DNA of 64,000 nucleotides from RBG-13-51-18 sp050014095 (GTDB lineage: Bacteria; Chloroflexota; Dehalococcoidia; Dehalococcoidales; RBG-16-60-22). The translations under genes and the position numbers were made by a program. Below, one piece after another: positions 43,007 to 51,419 of this stretch (position 1 is the stretch's first letter; every line of letters starts with the position of its first letter). The stretch is from NCBI GenBank assembly GCA_050014095.1, contig JBEKDZ010000002.1:248001-312000 (forward strand). Reading direction: 5' to 3'. The notes under the pieces are model-generated. The model searched no databases and was not told where the DNA came from. It saw nothing but the letters and a program-made list of their open reading frames with translations.

Positions 43007-43169
43007 GTGACTACCCCTTTCAACCTTACAATTTAACCATAAATAGAGTAAAAAATCAATTTTACAGCTTCAACTCACTATTGAAAAAGCTAAACTCATT
43101 ATGAAGTGCACATTCCCACATGATATAATTTAGTCGATATTAATTTTTCCTAAATAGGGAGAAGAGATA

Positions 43170-44561
43170 TTGTTCAAGAAAATCTTGATAGCCAACCGCG
43201 GCGAAATCGCTGTAAGGGTAATAAGAACCTGCCGGGAGATGGGCATCAATACCGTCGCCGTCTATTCGGAAGCTGACGTTGATTCGCTGCACGTAAAACT
43301 CGCTGATGAAGCCTATCCCATCGGGCCACCGGAAACAGTAAATAGTTACCTTAACGCCAATAAGATACTGGAGGTCGCCCGTTCGTGTAAAGCCGATGCG
43401 ATTCACCCGGGGTACGGCTTTTTGGCAGAAAATCCGGGCTTCGTAGAGATGTGCGAACAACAGGGGCTTACCTTTATCGGCCCGCCTAGCCAGGCGATGT
43501 ATAAAGTAAAGCCCAAGCACGCCGCGCGGAATCTGATGCATCTTCTTAACATCCCGGTTGTGCCGGGGCACGACCACATTTTATTAGACGGTACAACGAA
43601 GGGGTTTAAAAAAGTGCAAGAGGTGGCGGAAAGCATCGGCTATCCCCTTATCATTAAACCTTCCGGCGGGGGCGGGGGCATCGGTATGACCATCGCCCAT
43701 AACCATGAAGAGTTGGGGAATGCCGTCCGCTCGGTGGAAGGCAGAGGACGCAAACTCTTCGGCGTCTCCTCTTTCTATATCGAAAAATATCTCCCCAGCA
43801 TCAAGCACATCGAGTTCCAGGTGCTGGCAGATAAATATGGTAATGTCATTCACCTCGGCGAGCGTGATTGCTCCATTCAGCGGCGCTTCCAGAAACTGAT
43901 CGAAGAAGCCCCTTGTTCCATTCTATCGCCGCATCTTAGGATGAAGATGGGCGCCGCCGCGCTGGATATCGCCCTGGCGATGAAATACGTTAATGCTATG
44001 ACCGTCGAGTTCTTTTACCTCCCCAAGACCCAGGAGTTTTTCTTCAACGAGGTGAACACGCGTTTGCAGGTGGAGCACTGCGTGACGGAACTGGTTACCG
44101 ACGTCGATATCGTTAAAGAGCAGATAAAAATAGCCTCCGGAGAAAAGCTCTCCTACTCACAGGATGAAGTCATCCGCCACGGCTGGTCTATCGAGTGCCG
44201 CATCACCGCCGAGAACGCGGCGTTAAACTTCCTCCCCTCCCCCGGCCAGATAACCGAGCTGCACCTGCCACACGGTCCCGCCTTGAGAATCGACGAGGGC
44301 ATTTATGAAGGTTACACCGTACCCTTTTATTACGACCCGTTGCTGTGCAAGATGATGACCTGGGGCAAGACCAGGGACGAAGCCATCCTGCGTATGAAAA
44401 GGTCGATGAATGAGATAAAGATTGAAGGTATTGTGACTAATATACCGTTCCATCACGCGGCGCTTGAGGATGAGGAGTTTAACAGCGGGTGGTATACTAC
44501 GGACTTTATTGAAAAGCAGCAAATCGTTAAAAAAGTGCGTGAGCAGGCGAAGAAAGCCTAA
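43170..44561 (+). CDS. Biotin carboxylase (AccC/PycA type) (463 aa)
   Basis: ATP-grasp enzyme that carboxylates biotin. Seen: FKKILIANRGEIAVRVIRTCREMG, the ATP loop KPSGGGGGIGMTIAHN, catalytic FFNEVNTRLQVEHCVTE and the C-terminal carboxylase domain (SIECRITAENAALNFLPSPG). The start is TTG 43170 after GGGAGAAGAG. No biotin carrier or carboxyltransferase gene is adjacent, so the partner (acetyl-CoA, pyruvate or another acyl-CoA) is not determined. The split transketolase genes follow, 11 bases downstream. Confidence 0.92.
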   Translation: MFKKILIANRGEIAVRVIRTCREMGINTVAVYSEADVDSLHVKLADEAYPIGPPETVNSYLNANKILEVARSCKADAIHPGYGFLAENPGFVEMCEQQGLTFIGPPSQAMYKVKPKHAARNLMHLLNIPVVPGHDHILLDGTTKGFKKVQEVAESIGYPLIIKPSGGGGGIGMTIAHNHEELGNAVRSVEGRGRKLFGVSSFYIEKYLPSIKHIEFQVLADKYGNVIHLGERDCSIQRRFQKLIEEAPCSILSPHLRMKMGAAALDIALAMKYVNAMTVEFFYLPKTQEFFFNEVNTRLQVEHCVTELVTDVDIVKEQIKIASGEKLSYSQDEVIRHGWSIECRITAENAALNFLPSPGQITELHLPHGPALRIDEGIYEGYTVPFYYDPLLCKMMTWGKTRDEAILRMKRSMNEIKIEGIVTNIPFHHAALEDEEFNSGWYTTDFIEKQQIVKKVREQAKKA

Positions 44562-44572
44562 AGAGTAAAAAG

Positions 44573-45394
44573 ATGACCGCTAATAGAAACGAAGAAGACC
44601 TTACCGCCGTATGTAAAAGGCTGCGCCGCGATATCGTTACCATGATAGGCAAAGCCGGTAGCGGGCATCCCGGCGGCTCGCTATCCGCCGTCGAAATCGT
44701 CGTTACGCTTTACTGGAGAGTGCTGCATCATAAGCCCGCCGACCCCTCCTGGAAAGACCGGGATAGATTCATCTTAAGCAAGGGGCATGCCGCCCCCGTC
44801 CTTTACGCCGCCCTGGCGGAATGCGGCTACTTCCCCAAATCAGAACTGGACACCCTACGGCAAATCGATAGTCATTTGCAGGGCCACGCCGACCGCACAT
44901 CTACTCCGGGCGTTGAGATGTCATCGGGGAGTTTGGGGCAAGGATTATCCTTCGCTGTAGGTACGGCATTGGCAGGAAGACTGGATGAAGCGTCATGGCG
45001 CGTTTACGCCCTCTTAAGCGACGGCGAGTGTGACGAGGGGCAGACATGGGAAGCTGCGATGTCCGCAGCCATGTTCAAAGTAGATAACCTGACCGCCATC
45101 GTGGATAACAACGGCATCCAGTTAAGCGGCTTCAACAAAGACATCATGAACCTCGACCCGCTCAATAAAAAGTTCGAGGCTTTCGGCTGGCATGTCATCG
45201 AAGTCGACGGGCATAACATTACCCAACTGCTGGATGCCTACAAAACAGCCCAACAGATAGAGGGTCAGCCCACGATGATTATCGCCCACACCATTAAAGG
45301 CAAGGGCGTAAGCTTTATGGAAAACAACGTGGATTTTCACGGCAAAGCCCCTAATGCCGAGCAGTTGGAAAAAGCTTTAAAGGAGCTGGCTTAA
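44573..45394 (+). CDS. Transketolase, N-terminal subunit (273 aa)
   Basis: The thiamine-diphosphate-binding half of a two-subunit transketolase: KAGSGHPGGSLSAVEIVV, LSKGHAAPVLYA, MSSGSLGQGLSFAVGTAL and the GDG-like LSDGECDEGQTWEAAMSA...DNNG. It transfers two-carbon ketol units in the pentose phosphate pathway. The C-terminal subunit starts two bases after its stop. Confidence 0.95.
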   Translation: MTANRNEEDLTAVCKRLRRDIVTMIGKAGSGHPGGSLSAVEIVVTLYWRVLHHKPADPSWKDRDRFILSKGHAAPVLYAALAECGYFPKSELDTLRQIDSHLQGHADRTSTPGVEMSSGSLGQGLSFAVGTALAGRLDEASWRVYALLSDGECDEGQTWEAAMSAAMFKVDNLTAIVDNNGIQLSGFNKDIMNLDPLNKKFEAFGWHVIEVDGHNITQLLDAYKTAQQIEGQPTMIIAHTIKGKGVSFMENNVDFHGKAPNAEQLEKALKELA

Positions 45395-45395
45395 C

Positions 45396-46337
45396 GTGGC
45401 TGAAGAAGTCGCCCCGCGTGAGGTTTTCGGTAAAACGCTGGTGGAATTAGGACGAGAGAACCCGGCTATCGTCGTGTTGGACGCCGACCTTTCACCTTCG
45501 ACGATGACGCAATACTTCAAAAAGGAGTTCCCGGAGCGCTTTTTCGAGGTCGGCATCGCCGAGCAGAATATGATTGGCATCGCTTGCGGTCTGGCGGCTA
45601 ACGGCAAGATACCCTTCGCCAGCACCTTCGCCGTTTTTGCTACCAGCCGCTGCTTCGACCAGATACGCGTATCGGTAGCGCAAGCTAAGCTTAACGTTAA
45701 AATAGTTTCCACCCACTCCGGTTTGTCCGTCGGCGAGGATGGGGCGTCGCACCAGGCACTGGAGGACCTGGCGCTTATCTGCTCCCTACCCGGCTTTACC
45801 GTCATCGTGCCGACGGACGGCATCGAGACCGCGCAGGCTATCCGGGCCGTTGCCGCGCATAAGGGCCCCTGCTACGTTAGATTAATACGCGGTAAATTGC
45901 CGTTGGTTTTTGATAACAACTACAAATTTGACATCGGGAAGGCTGCCGTTATGCGGCAAGGCAAAGATGCCACTATCATGGCTATCGGCACGATGGTGGC
46001 GCCCGCCTTAGAAGCCGCCGCCACTTTAACGCAGGAAGGCATCGACTGCCGGGTGCTGAATATGTCCACGCTCAAACCTATAGATGAAGCCGCGATTCTT
46101 CAAGCCGCCCATGAGACTGGTGCCATCGTTACCGCCGAGGAGCACCAGGAGCACGGCGGTTTAGGCAGCACCGTGGCGCGTATTGTGGCTAAGCATTACC
46201 CCGTGCCGATGGAATTCGTCGCTGTGAAGGATAAATTCGGTACGTCCGGCAAACCGGCGGAGCTGCTGGCAAGATATGGCTTGACGGCTAAAGATATTGT
46301 AGCGGCTGTGCGGGAAGTTATTAAGAGAAAAGGCTAA
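45396..46337 (+). CDS. Transketolase, C-terminal subunit (313 aa)
   Basis: The pyrimidine-binding and C-terminal domains: VVLDADLSPSTMTQYF, FFEVGIAEQNMIGIACGLA (with the catalytic Glu), VSTHSGLSVGEDGASHQALEDLAL and a final TAEEHQEHGGLGSTVA. The start is GTG. Together with the upstream gene it makes a full transketolase. Confidence 0.95.
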   Translation: MAEEVAPREVFGKTLVELGRENPAIVVLDADLSPSTMTQYFKKEFPERFFEVGIAEQNMIGIACGLAANGKIPFASTFAVFATSRCFDQIRVSVAQAKLNVKIVSTHSGLSVGEDGASHQALEDLALICSLPGFTVIVPTDGIETAQAIRAVAAHKGPCYVRLIRGKLPLVFDNNYKFDIGKAAVMRQGKDATIMAIGTMVAPALEAAATLTQEGIDCRVLNMSTLKPIDEAAILQAAHETGAIVTAEEHQEHGGLGSTVARIVAKHYPVPMEFVAVKDKFGTSGKPAELLARYGLTAKDIVAAVREVIKRKG

Positions 46338-46350
46338 GGATACTCGCCTC

Positions 46351-46457
46351 TGTCATTCTGAGGGAGCGCAGCGACCGTGAGAATCCCCATCGTCAATTTA
46401 AGTCTATCATAGGGATTGCCACGTCGTTCTTCTGCGGAAGGACTCCTCGCAATGACA
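46351..46457. repeat. Dispersed repeat, family D copy 1
   Basis: Inverted ends TGTCATTCTGAGGGAGCGCAG and ...GACTCCTCGCAATGACA enclose GAATCCC / GGGATTGCC, with about 30 unrelated bases in the middle. Confidence 0.7.
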
Positions 46458-46468
46458 CAGGAAACAGA

Positions 46469-46496
46469 CTGGATTCCCATTTACATGGGAATGACG
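46469..46496 (-). repeat. Palindromic repeat, family C, single copy
   Basis: CTGGATTCCCAT-TTAC-ATGGGAATGACG has the same CTGGAT...ATG ends as the palindromes beside the GIY-YIG gene. Confidence 0.75.
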
Positions 46497-46507
46497 TTTA
46501 GTATAGC

Positions 46508-46990
46508 TTAATCTAAAAAAGTAATTTCTGCCGCAGGTTTTTCTTTCAACTCAACCTTGATACCGGCTTCTTTGAAAAGTCCGATAAACGTATCATCATC
46601 ATATTTGCCGAAGCTGATAAATCTGGCGATTTTAGCATTGACCAGCATCTTGGCGCAGAGCACGCAAGGCGTGTGCGTGCAATAGACGGTGCTGCCCTCC
46701 AGACTTACACCATGCAGTCCCGCCTGAATAATTACATTTTGCTCGGCATGGATAGCGCGGCATATTTCAACCCTTGTCGCTGATGGTATTCCCAGCTCGT
46801 CACGGATACACCCCAACTCCAGGCAGTCTTTGGCCCCCGCCGGCGCTCCGTTATATCCCGTCGTGAGGATGTGCTTGTCCCGCACGGCGATGGCCCCCAT
46901 GTGGTGTCGACGGCAGGTGGAACGCTCCGCCACTACCGAGGCTATCTTTAAGAAATACTCATCAATCTCCGGACGTTTTGGTGTCGTCAT
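46508..46990 (-). CDS. dCMP deaminase family protein (160 aa)
   Basis: Zinc cytidine/deoxycytidylate deaminase fold. The catalytic motif is HAEQNVIIQAG and the zinc cysteines lie in CTHTPCVLCAKMLVNA. An additional Cys/His cluster near CRRHHMGAIAVRDKHILTTGYNG matches the dCMP deaminase/ComEB pattern. It likely makes dUMP from dCMP. Its start overlaps the upstream kinase gene by four bases. Confidence 0.93.
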   Translation of the reverse strand: MTTPKRPEIDEYFLKIASVVAERSTCRRHHMGAIAVRDKHILTTGYNGAPAGAKDCLELGCIRDELGIPSATRVEICRAIHAEQNVIIQAGLHGVSLEGSTVYCTHTPCVLCAKMLVNAKIARFISFGKYDDDTFIGLFKEAGIKVELKEKPAAEITFLD

Positions 46991-47529
46991 CTTAACCTCG
47001 CTACTATTCTTTCTACCTGCTTCTTCAAATCGCCTATCGAGCCGTTGTTCAGAATGGTGAAATCAGCCATACAAATCGGCCCGCCCTTGTTAAGATTCTC
47101 GATTTCCGCATGGTCGCGTCCGGCGGCTTCCTGCGGCGTTAGGGAACGCACTTTGCGGTGACTCAAGCGCCGATACCTATCCTGCGGTGCCGACCAAACC
47201 GCCACGACCATGAATCTATCACCGTAATAGTCTTTAAGAAAGGTGTATTCCTCCCAGGAATAAAGCCCATCCACCACCACATTAGAGCGCTGGAGGGCAG
47301 CGTCAATACGGGGGATGCTCAACTTAGCGTAAGCCGCCATGCCGTGTTCCCGCCGGATGCGCTCCCTAGCTGGTCGCTCGTTTTCCTCGGTAAGGGGCAA
47401 GCCCTGCTGTTTGACAGCTTCATCGGTAATATCACCGAAGCGCACCGTGGTAAAGCCCTTAGCGCTGAAAAATCTCGCTATCTCCGACTTCCCAGAGCCC
47501 ACCATGCCGACAACCGAGACGACCTTCAT
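46987..47529 (-). CDS. P-loop nucleotide/CoA-type kinase (180 aa)
   Basis: Walker A is VVGMVGSGKSEIA at residues 5-17, followed by a dephospho-CoA-kinase-like or AAA_17 pattern (LPLTEENERPARERIRREHG, VVDGLYSWEEYTFLKDYYG). I start at ATG 47529; a longer frame encodes a Cys-rich extension without similarity to the family and lies partly in a repeat. The substrate is probably a nucleotide or coenzyme. It is coupled to the deaminase gene by an ATGA overlap. Confidence 0.82.
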   Translation of the reverse strand: MKVVSVVGMVGSGKSEIARFFSAKGFTTVRFGDITDEAVKQQGLPLTEENERPARERIRREHGMAAYAKLSIPRIDAALQRSNVVVDGLYSWEEYTFLKDYYGDRFMVVAVWSAPQDRYRRLSHRKVRSLTPQEAAGRDHAEIENLNKGGPICMADFTILNNGSIGDLKKQVERIVARLR

Positions 47530-47576
47530 ACCGAGTATTATAAGCTGTCCGCAACACAAATAACAACGGCAATAAA

Positions 47577-47692
47577 TCTCCCTTAATCCCTCTTTACGAA
47601 AGAGGGACAAAAGATTGTGCTGCTAACGGTGACGAAAAAAGGAAAACGACATCGTCTCCCTTTACAAAAGGGAGATGGAGAGGGATTTTTAT
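47577..47692. repeat. Dispersed palindromic repeat, family B copy 1
   Basis: Begins AATCTCCCTTAATCCCTCTTTACGAAAGAGGG and ends CTCCCTTTACAAAAGGGAG...AGGGATTTTT, i.e. two hairpins with mirrored outer ends. It lies between two divergent genes and may carry part of their promoters. Confidence 0.75.
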
Positions 47693-47738
47693 CGCAATGA
47701 CATTTTTCTCGACAGGCTGTGCTATACTACTTGGTAAG

Positions 47739-49004
47739 ATGAATGAGCCGGAAATTCTCAACCTGGCCGAAGCTATCAAAGAGCAACTGCCGGAAGGCGT
47801 CGTCGCTTTTATCAAGTACGCCGGAGATGCCGCGGAAAAACTCCAGCAGCGCTTGTACCTGGTCGGTGGAATGGTGCGCGACCTGCTGCTAGAACGCTGT
47901 AACATCGACCTTGACCTGGTGGTGGAGGGCGACGCCATCAAGCTGGCACAGACTATCGCTGCCGCCGTCCAGGGTAAAGTGATTGCCCATTCCCGCTTTG
48001 GGACGGCCAAAATAAATTGGGGGACCCGTAGCGCCGATTTTGTTACCGCCCGCGCCGAGACTTATGCCCGTCCCGGCGCTTTACCCACCGTTAAGTCCGG
48101 CACCATCGAGGATGACCTGGCACGGCGCGATTTTACGATAAATGCCATGGCTATCGAGCTTAATCCGCGTCACTTCGGCGAGCTTATCGACCCCTTTGGC
48201 GGGAAGCGGGACCTGAAGAAAAAACTGGTGCGAGTGCTCCACGAAAAGAGCTTTGTTGATGACGCGACGCGTATCTGGCGCGCCTTACGTTACGAGCAGC
48301 GGTTGGATTTCCGCATCGAGCCGGCAACCCTGCTGCTCATTAAGCGGGATATCGTCAATCTTAAAACCATCAGCGGCGACCGCCTCCGGCACGAGCTGGA
48401 GCTCGTTTTAAAGGAGGAGATGCCGGAGAAAGCGCTGCGACGCGCTGATGAAATCGACGCACTGGAGAAGCTGCATCCCGCTTTGAAGGGTGACGACTGG
48501 CTTGAGGAGACATTCGAAGCGGCGCGTGAGCGCTGCCTGCCCGACGTGCCGCGTCCGGAACTTTACCTGGCATTGTTGTGTTATCGCCTGACCGCGGATA
48601 ATTTAGAGCGTCTGATGAAGTATTTACACCTGACCAAAGCCACGGCGCAGATTTTACGAGATACATTAGCCATTAAAAGTAAAACCAGGGAGCTGGCAAC
48701 GCCGGGCTTAGCACCGAGTGAGATTTACGAGCTATTGCATGGTTATCACCTGATTGCCTATGCCGCCAACGTTATCGGTACTGATTCCGAGACTACCGCC
48801 GAGCACATCGAGCTTTACCTTAATGTGCTGCGGCATGTTAACCCTGCCCTTAACGGGGAGGACTTAAAGAAGTTGGGCGTACCGCGGGGCCCAAAGATTA
48901 AAGAAGTTCTACAGAAGCTGCGCGAGGCACGGCTAGACGGGAAGATAAGCAGCAAGAAGGAGGAGGAGGAGATGGTGAGGGGGTGGAGGGGAAATTCCCA
49001 ATAA
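47739..49004 (+). CDS. cca: CCA-adding tRNA nucleotidyltransferase / poly(A) polymerase family (421 aa)
   Basis: Class II nucleotidyltransferase: LVGGMVRDLLLERCNIDLDLVVEGDA holds the GG motif and catalytic DxD (near residues 45-65), then RRDFTINAMAIEL, DPFGGKRDL and RIWRALRYEQRL. It repairs or adds the 3' CCA end of tRNAs. Both tRNAs in this window already encode CCA, so repair is likely. ATG 47739 comes 10 bases after a TATACT -10 element, leaving a very short leader. Confidence 0.93.
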   Translation: MNEPEILNLAEAIKEQLPEGVVAFIKYAGDAAEKLQQRLYLVGGMVRDLLLERCNIDLDLVVEGDAIKLAQTIAAAVQGKVIAHSRFGTAKINWGTRSADFVTARAETYARPGALPTVKSGTIEDDLARRDFTINAMAIELNPRHFGELIDPFGGKRDLKKKLVRVLHEKSFVDDATRIWRALRYEQRLDFRIEPATLLLIKRDIVNLKTISGDRLRHELELVLKEEMPEKALRRADEIDALEKLHPALKGDDWLEETFEAARERCLPDVPRPELYLALLCYRLTADNLERLMKYLHLTKATAQILRDTLAIKSKTRELATPGLAPSEIYELLHGYHLIAYAANVIGTDSETTAEHIELYLNVLRHVNPALNGEDLKKLGVPRGPKIKEVLQKLREARLDGKISSKKEEEEMVRGWRGNSQ

Positions 49005-49130
49005 CCAAGATACAATAACTAAGAAAAAGTCAAAGGTCAAAACCACAGGCTAAAGGTTAAAGGTTGGAGAAAAAGGGGATAGATTACCAATCAAGTTGGG
49101 AATACCGTATTCCTTACGCTTTTATTTAGC

Positions 49131-49204
49131 CGTCATTCTCACGGAAGTGGGAATCCAGATGGGCGGGGAAAAAGGGGGCTGGATACCGACTTTCGTCGGT
49201 ATGG
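49131..49204. repeat. Head-to-head pair of family C palindromes
   Basis: CGTCATTCTCAC-GGAA-GTGGGAATCCAG (49131-49158) faces CTGGATACCGAC-TTTC-GTCGGTATGG (49179-49204), with a 20-base spacer. The second is a 24-of-26-type match to the GIY-YIG flanks. The order and orientation equal those around the GIY-YIG gene. Confidence 0.8.
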
Positions 49205-49225
49205 CTTTGGACTAAGGCAGTATTA

Positions 49226-49259
49226 GAGATTGCCACGGGCTTCGCCCTCGCAATGACCC
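49226..49259. repeat. Dispersed repeat, family D copy 2 (half)
   Basis: GAGATTGCCACGGGCTTCGCCCTCGCAATGACC, matching the right end of the D copies at 46457 and 53682. The whole 49006-49282 interval is repeats without a gene. Confidence 0.7.
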
Positions 49260-49282
49260 TTCGTCAAGCTCAGGGCAAGCAC

Positions 49283-49789
49283 TTATTCCACCTTTTTAAA
49301 CGCCTTTGCCGCTGAACCGCAAATGTGGCATTTATCCGGTACGTCATCTTTAACGGTATTGCCGCATACCTGGCAGACGTAGTAGGTGGCATCCGCCGGC
49401 TTCTTGCCTTCCTTCATATCCTTAAAAGCCGCGTCGAAGTAGCCATAATGGATTTTCTCCACCTTGTTCGCCCAGTCGAAGGATCGTTCCGCCCTATCGT
49501 TCTTCTCTTTAGTAGCGGTCTCGATAAAAACCGGGTACATCTCAGTGAACTCCACATGTTCGCTCATGCTCGCCGCCAGCAGGTTATCCTTGGTCGCCCC
49601 GATGGCATCGATGACATTCAGATGATTGCGGGCATGAACCACCTCCGCCTCCGCCACAGCACGGAAGAGCTTAGCCACCTGGCGATAGCCTTCTTTCTCC
49701 GCCTTTTCGGCGAAAAGAAGATAGCGGCGGCTAGCTTTGCACTCCCCGCCAAAAGCCTCCTGGATATTATTTTCTGTCTGATAAGCCAT
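49283..49789 (-). CDS. Rubrerythrin (168 aa)
   Basis: Peroxide-scavenging di-iron protein of anaerobes. The N-terminal ferritin-like bundle carries the Glu/His ligands (GECKASRRYLLFAEKAEKEG; AEAEVVHARNHL), and the C-terminal rubredoxin-like domain has the two pairs YVCQVCG and KCHICGS. The start is set at ATG 49789; a frame four codons longer is possible. It is the last gene of a minus-strand run that starts at rsmA. Confidence 0.94.
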   Translation of the reverse strand: MAYQTENNIQEAFGGECKASRRYLLFAEKAEKEGYRQVAKLFRAVAEAEVVHARNHLNVIDAIGATKDNLLAASMSEHVEFTEMYPVFIETATKEKNDRAERSFDWANKVEKIHYGYFDAAFKDMKEGKKPADATYYVCQVCGNTVKDDVPDKCHICGSAAKAFKKVE

Positions 49790-49821
49790 ACTAACCCCCA
49801 ATAATTATTTTCTATTTTTTC

Positions 49822-50634
49822 TTATGGTCGATAGATAATGCGGGCCGGCTTACGCGCCGGTATCCGCTGGTATTTATACTTTGGATAGCCCACCATCAAG
49901 GCGCCATAGGGCATAAAGCCTTCCGGCAGCCCAACCGCTTTGATCATATCCGGGTATGACCCCGCGGACATATAAAAGAATCCCGCCCAGCAACACCCAA
50001 GACCAAGGCTACTCGCCGCAAGGTCGAAATACCCCAAAGCGATAGCGCAGTCCGTAGCCGCGATGGGGTTATTCTTCTCGGCGTAAGCCACGACTACCGC
50101 CGGAGTGTTATACATAAACATATCTCTGCCGGCGTCCATTTGCTGGATTATTCCCTGGAACATCGCCGCCATTTGTGGATTGTTTTTCATCACAAACCGC
50201 AGCCATTCCGCGCCGATGGCAGAAATTTTTCGTAAATAAGCCCGGTCATTGATAACCAGCCACTGCACCTCCTGGTTGTTGTGTCCGGTGGGGGCATAGC
50301 GGGCGACGTCGATGATGCGTTCGATTTCCTTTTTCGATACGTCTTTATCCTGAAATTCACGTATTGACCGCCGGCTTTTAATTAGCTGGGCACACTGCTT
50401 AAAAGAAATTTCCAATGATTTTTCGATTAGCGGGGTCTGTTCCGGCGGCATTTCCTTGTGCGTCAAGCTGCCCGTGGGGCAGACTCCCACGCAATGACCG
50501 CAGCGCATGCAGAACTCATCCGTCCCTGGTACCTGGCTCGGGTAGCTGCCTTCTTTACCCCAAATCATGTTGCACATCAACGTACAGATACCGCATTTGG
50601 TACAAGTCTCTTGATTCACCTCAATTAATGCCAT
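49822..50634 (-). CDS. Nitroreductase with N-terminal two-cluster ferredoxin domain (270 aa)
   Basis: Residues 1-55 hold CTKCGICTLMC and CMRCGHCVGVCP for two [4Fe-4S] clusters; the rest is a nitroreductase FMN domain (SRRSIREFQDKDVSKKEIERIIDVARYAPTGHN, GLGCCWAGFF). This fusion can accept electrons at the clusters rather than from NAD(P)H. The start overlaps the upstream hydrolase gene by ten bases. A neighbouring rubrerythrin suggests a redox or oxygen-stress role. Confidence 0.93.
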   Translation of the reverse strand: MALIEVNQETCTKCGICTLMCNMIWGKEGSYPSQVPGTDEFCMRCGHCVGVCPTGSLTHKEMPPEQTPLIEKSLEISFKQCAQLIKSRRSIREFQDKDVSKKEIERIIDVARYAPTGHNNQEVQWLVINDRAYLRKISAIGAEWLRFVMKNNPQMAAMFQGIIQQMDAGRDMFMYNTPAVVVAYAEKNNPIAATDCAIALGYFDLAASSLGLGCCWAGFFYMSAGSYPDMIKAVGLPEGFMPYGALMVGYPKYKYQRIPARKPARIIYRP

Positions 50635-51419
50635 GGTGTAATCTCCTTTCTCAATATCTCATAAAATTTGTTCCGGGCGTACTTTTCCAGCCAGGGATAA
50701 TGGCCACATTTTTCCAGCAATATGAATCTAAAATTTTTAAGCACACGGGAAAGGGGCTCTTGCACGCCGGCGACGAGATGAGGGTCATAATCGCCATGGA
50801 TAGCGATAACCGGACAGGTGATTCTCTTCCCTATTTCTAAAATTTCGCCACTTGTACGCAGCTTTTTAGCTTCCGCCCAGACCTTTCGGTTAATTTCCTC
50901 ACTAACCGGCATAGATTCCAGCTCTTGTTCAGGCAAGGGGGCATATGTATCAGCTTTTACCCACAGCTCGCCCAGCCTTGCCATGGCCTTATCTCTATCC
51001 GGGGATTTGGCGGCGTCAATAATTTCTATTAGTTTAAAGGCTTCTATTCTCTCATCCTCGGTAAGTCGATTTAGCCTGTCGGCGTCGATATTATCGGCAT
51101 ACTTCTCTTCGAAAGGCCCACCACCGATAAGAATAAGCTTTTTTATCATCCCGGGATATTGTGCTGTGACGACAAAGCTTAAAAAAGCCCCCCAGGAGTG
51201 CCCGATTAAAATAACAGGGAGATGAGCATACTCCCTTAATATATTATGAAGCTCTTCAATCTGTCCCTCAAAAGAGTTTTTCGTCTGTAACGGCTCGAGG
51301 ACGCCTATAACTTTAGATAGCTCCCTGGCTACGGGGGCTAAATAGCCGGGCATGCCGGGTCCCCCGTGAACGACGGCAATTTTATAAGGCGGCTTGCCCC
51401 AGGTTCTTAAGTTCTTCAT
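50625..51419 (-). CDS. Alpha/beta hydrolase (264 aa)
   Basis: Alpha/beta-hydrolase fold with oxyanion motif VVHGGPGMPGYL, nucleophile elbow LIGHSWGAFLSF (Ser near residue 82), Asp in AIHGDYDPHL and His in KCGHYPWLE. This pattern is close to proline iminopeptidases. ATG 51419 overlaps the ispE stop (ATGA). Substrate unknown. Confidence 0.9.
   Translation of the reverse strand: MKNLRTWGKPPYKIAVVHGGPGMPGYLAPVARELSKVIGVLEPLQTKNSFEGQIEELHNILREYAHLPVILIGHSWGAFLSFVVTAQYPGMIKKLILIGGGPFEEKYADNIDADRLNRLTEDERIEAFKLIEIIDAAKSPDRDKAMARLGELWVKADTYAPLPEQELESMPVSEEINRKVWAEAKKLRTSGEILEIGKRITCPVIAIHGDYDPHLVAGVQEPLSRVLKNFRFILLEKCGHYPWLEKYARNKFYEILRKEITPWH

Noticed and set aside
44573..46337. Transketolase pair as a 1-deoxyxylulose-phosphate synthase or second E1
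   Set aside because: Length split, HPGGSLSAVEI and the C-terminal EHQEHGG pattern fit the two-subunit transketolase family better.
47530..47610. Cys-rich N-terminal extension on the P-loop kinase
   Set aside because: It runs into repeat B sequence and precedes a normal Walker-A start; the internal ATG at 47529 is preferred.
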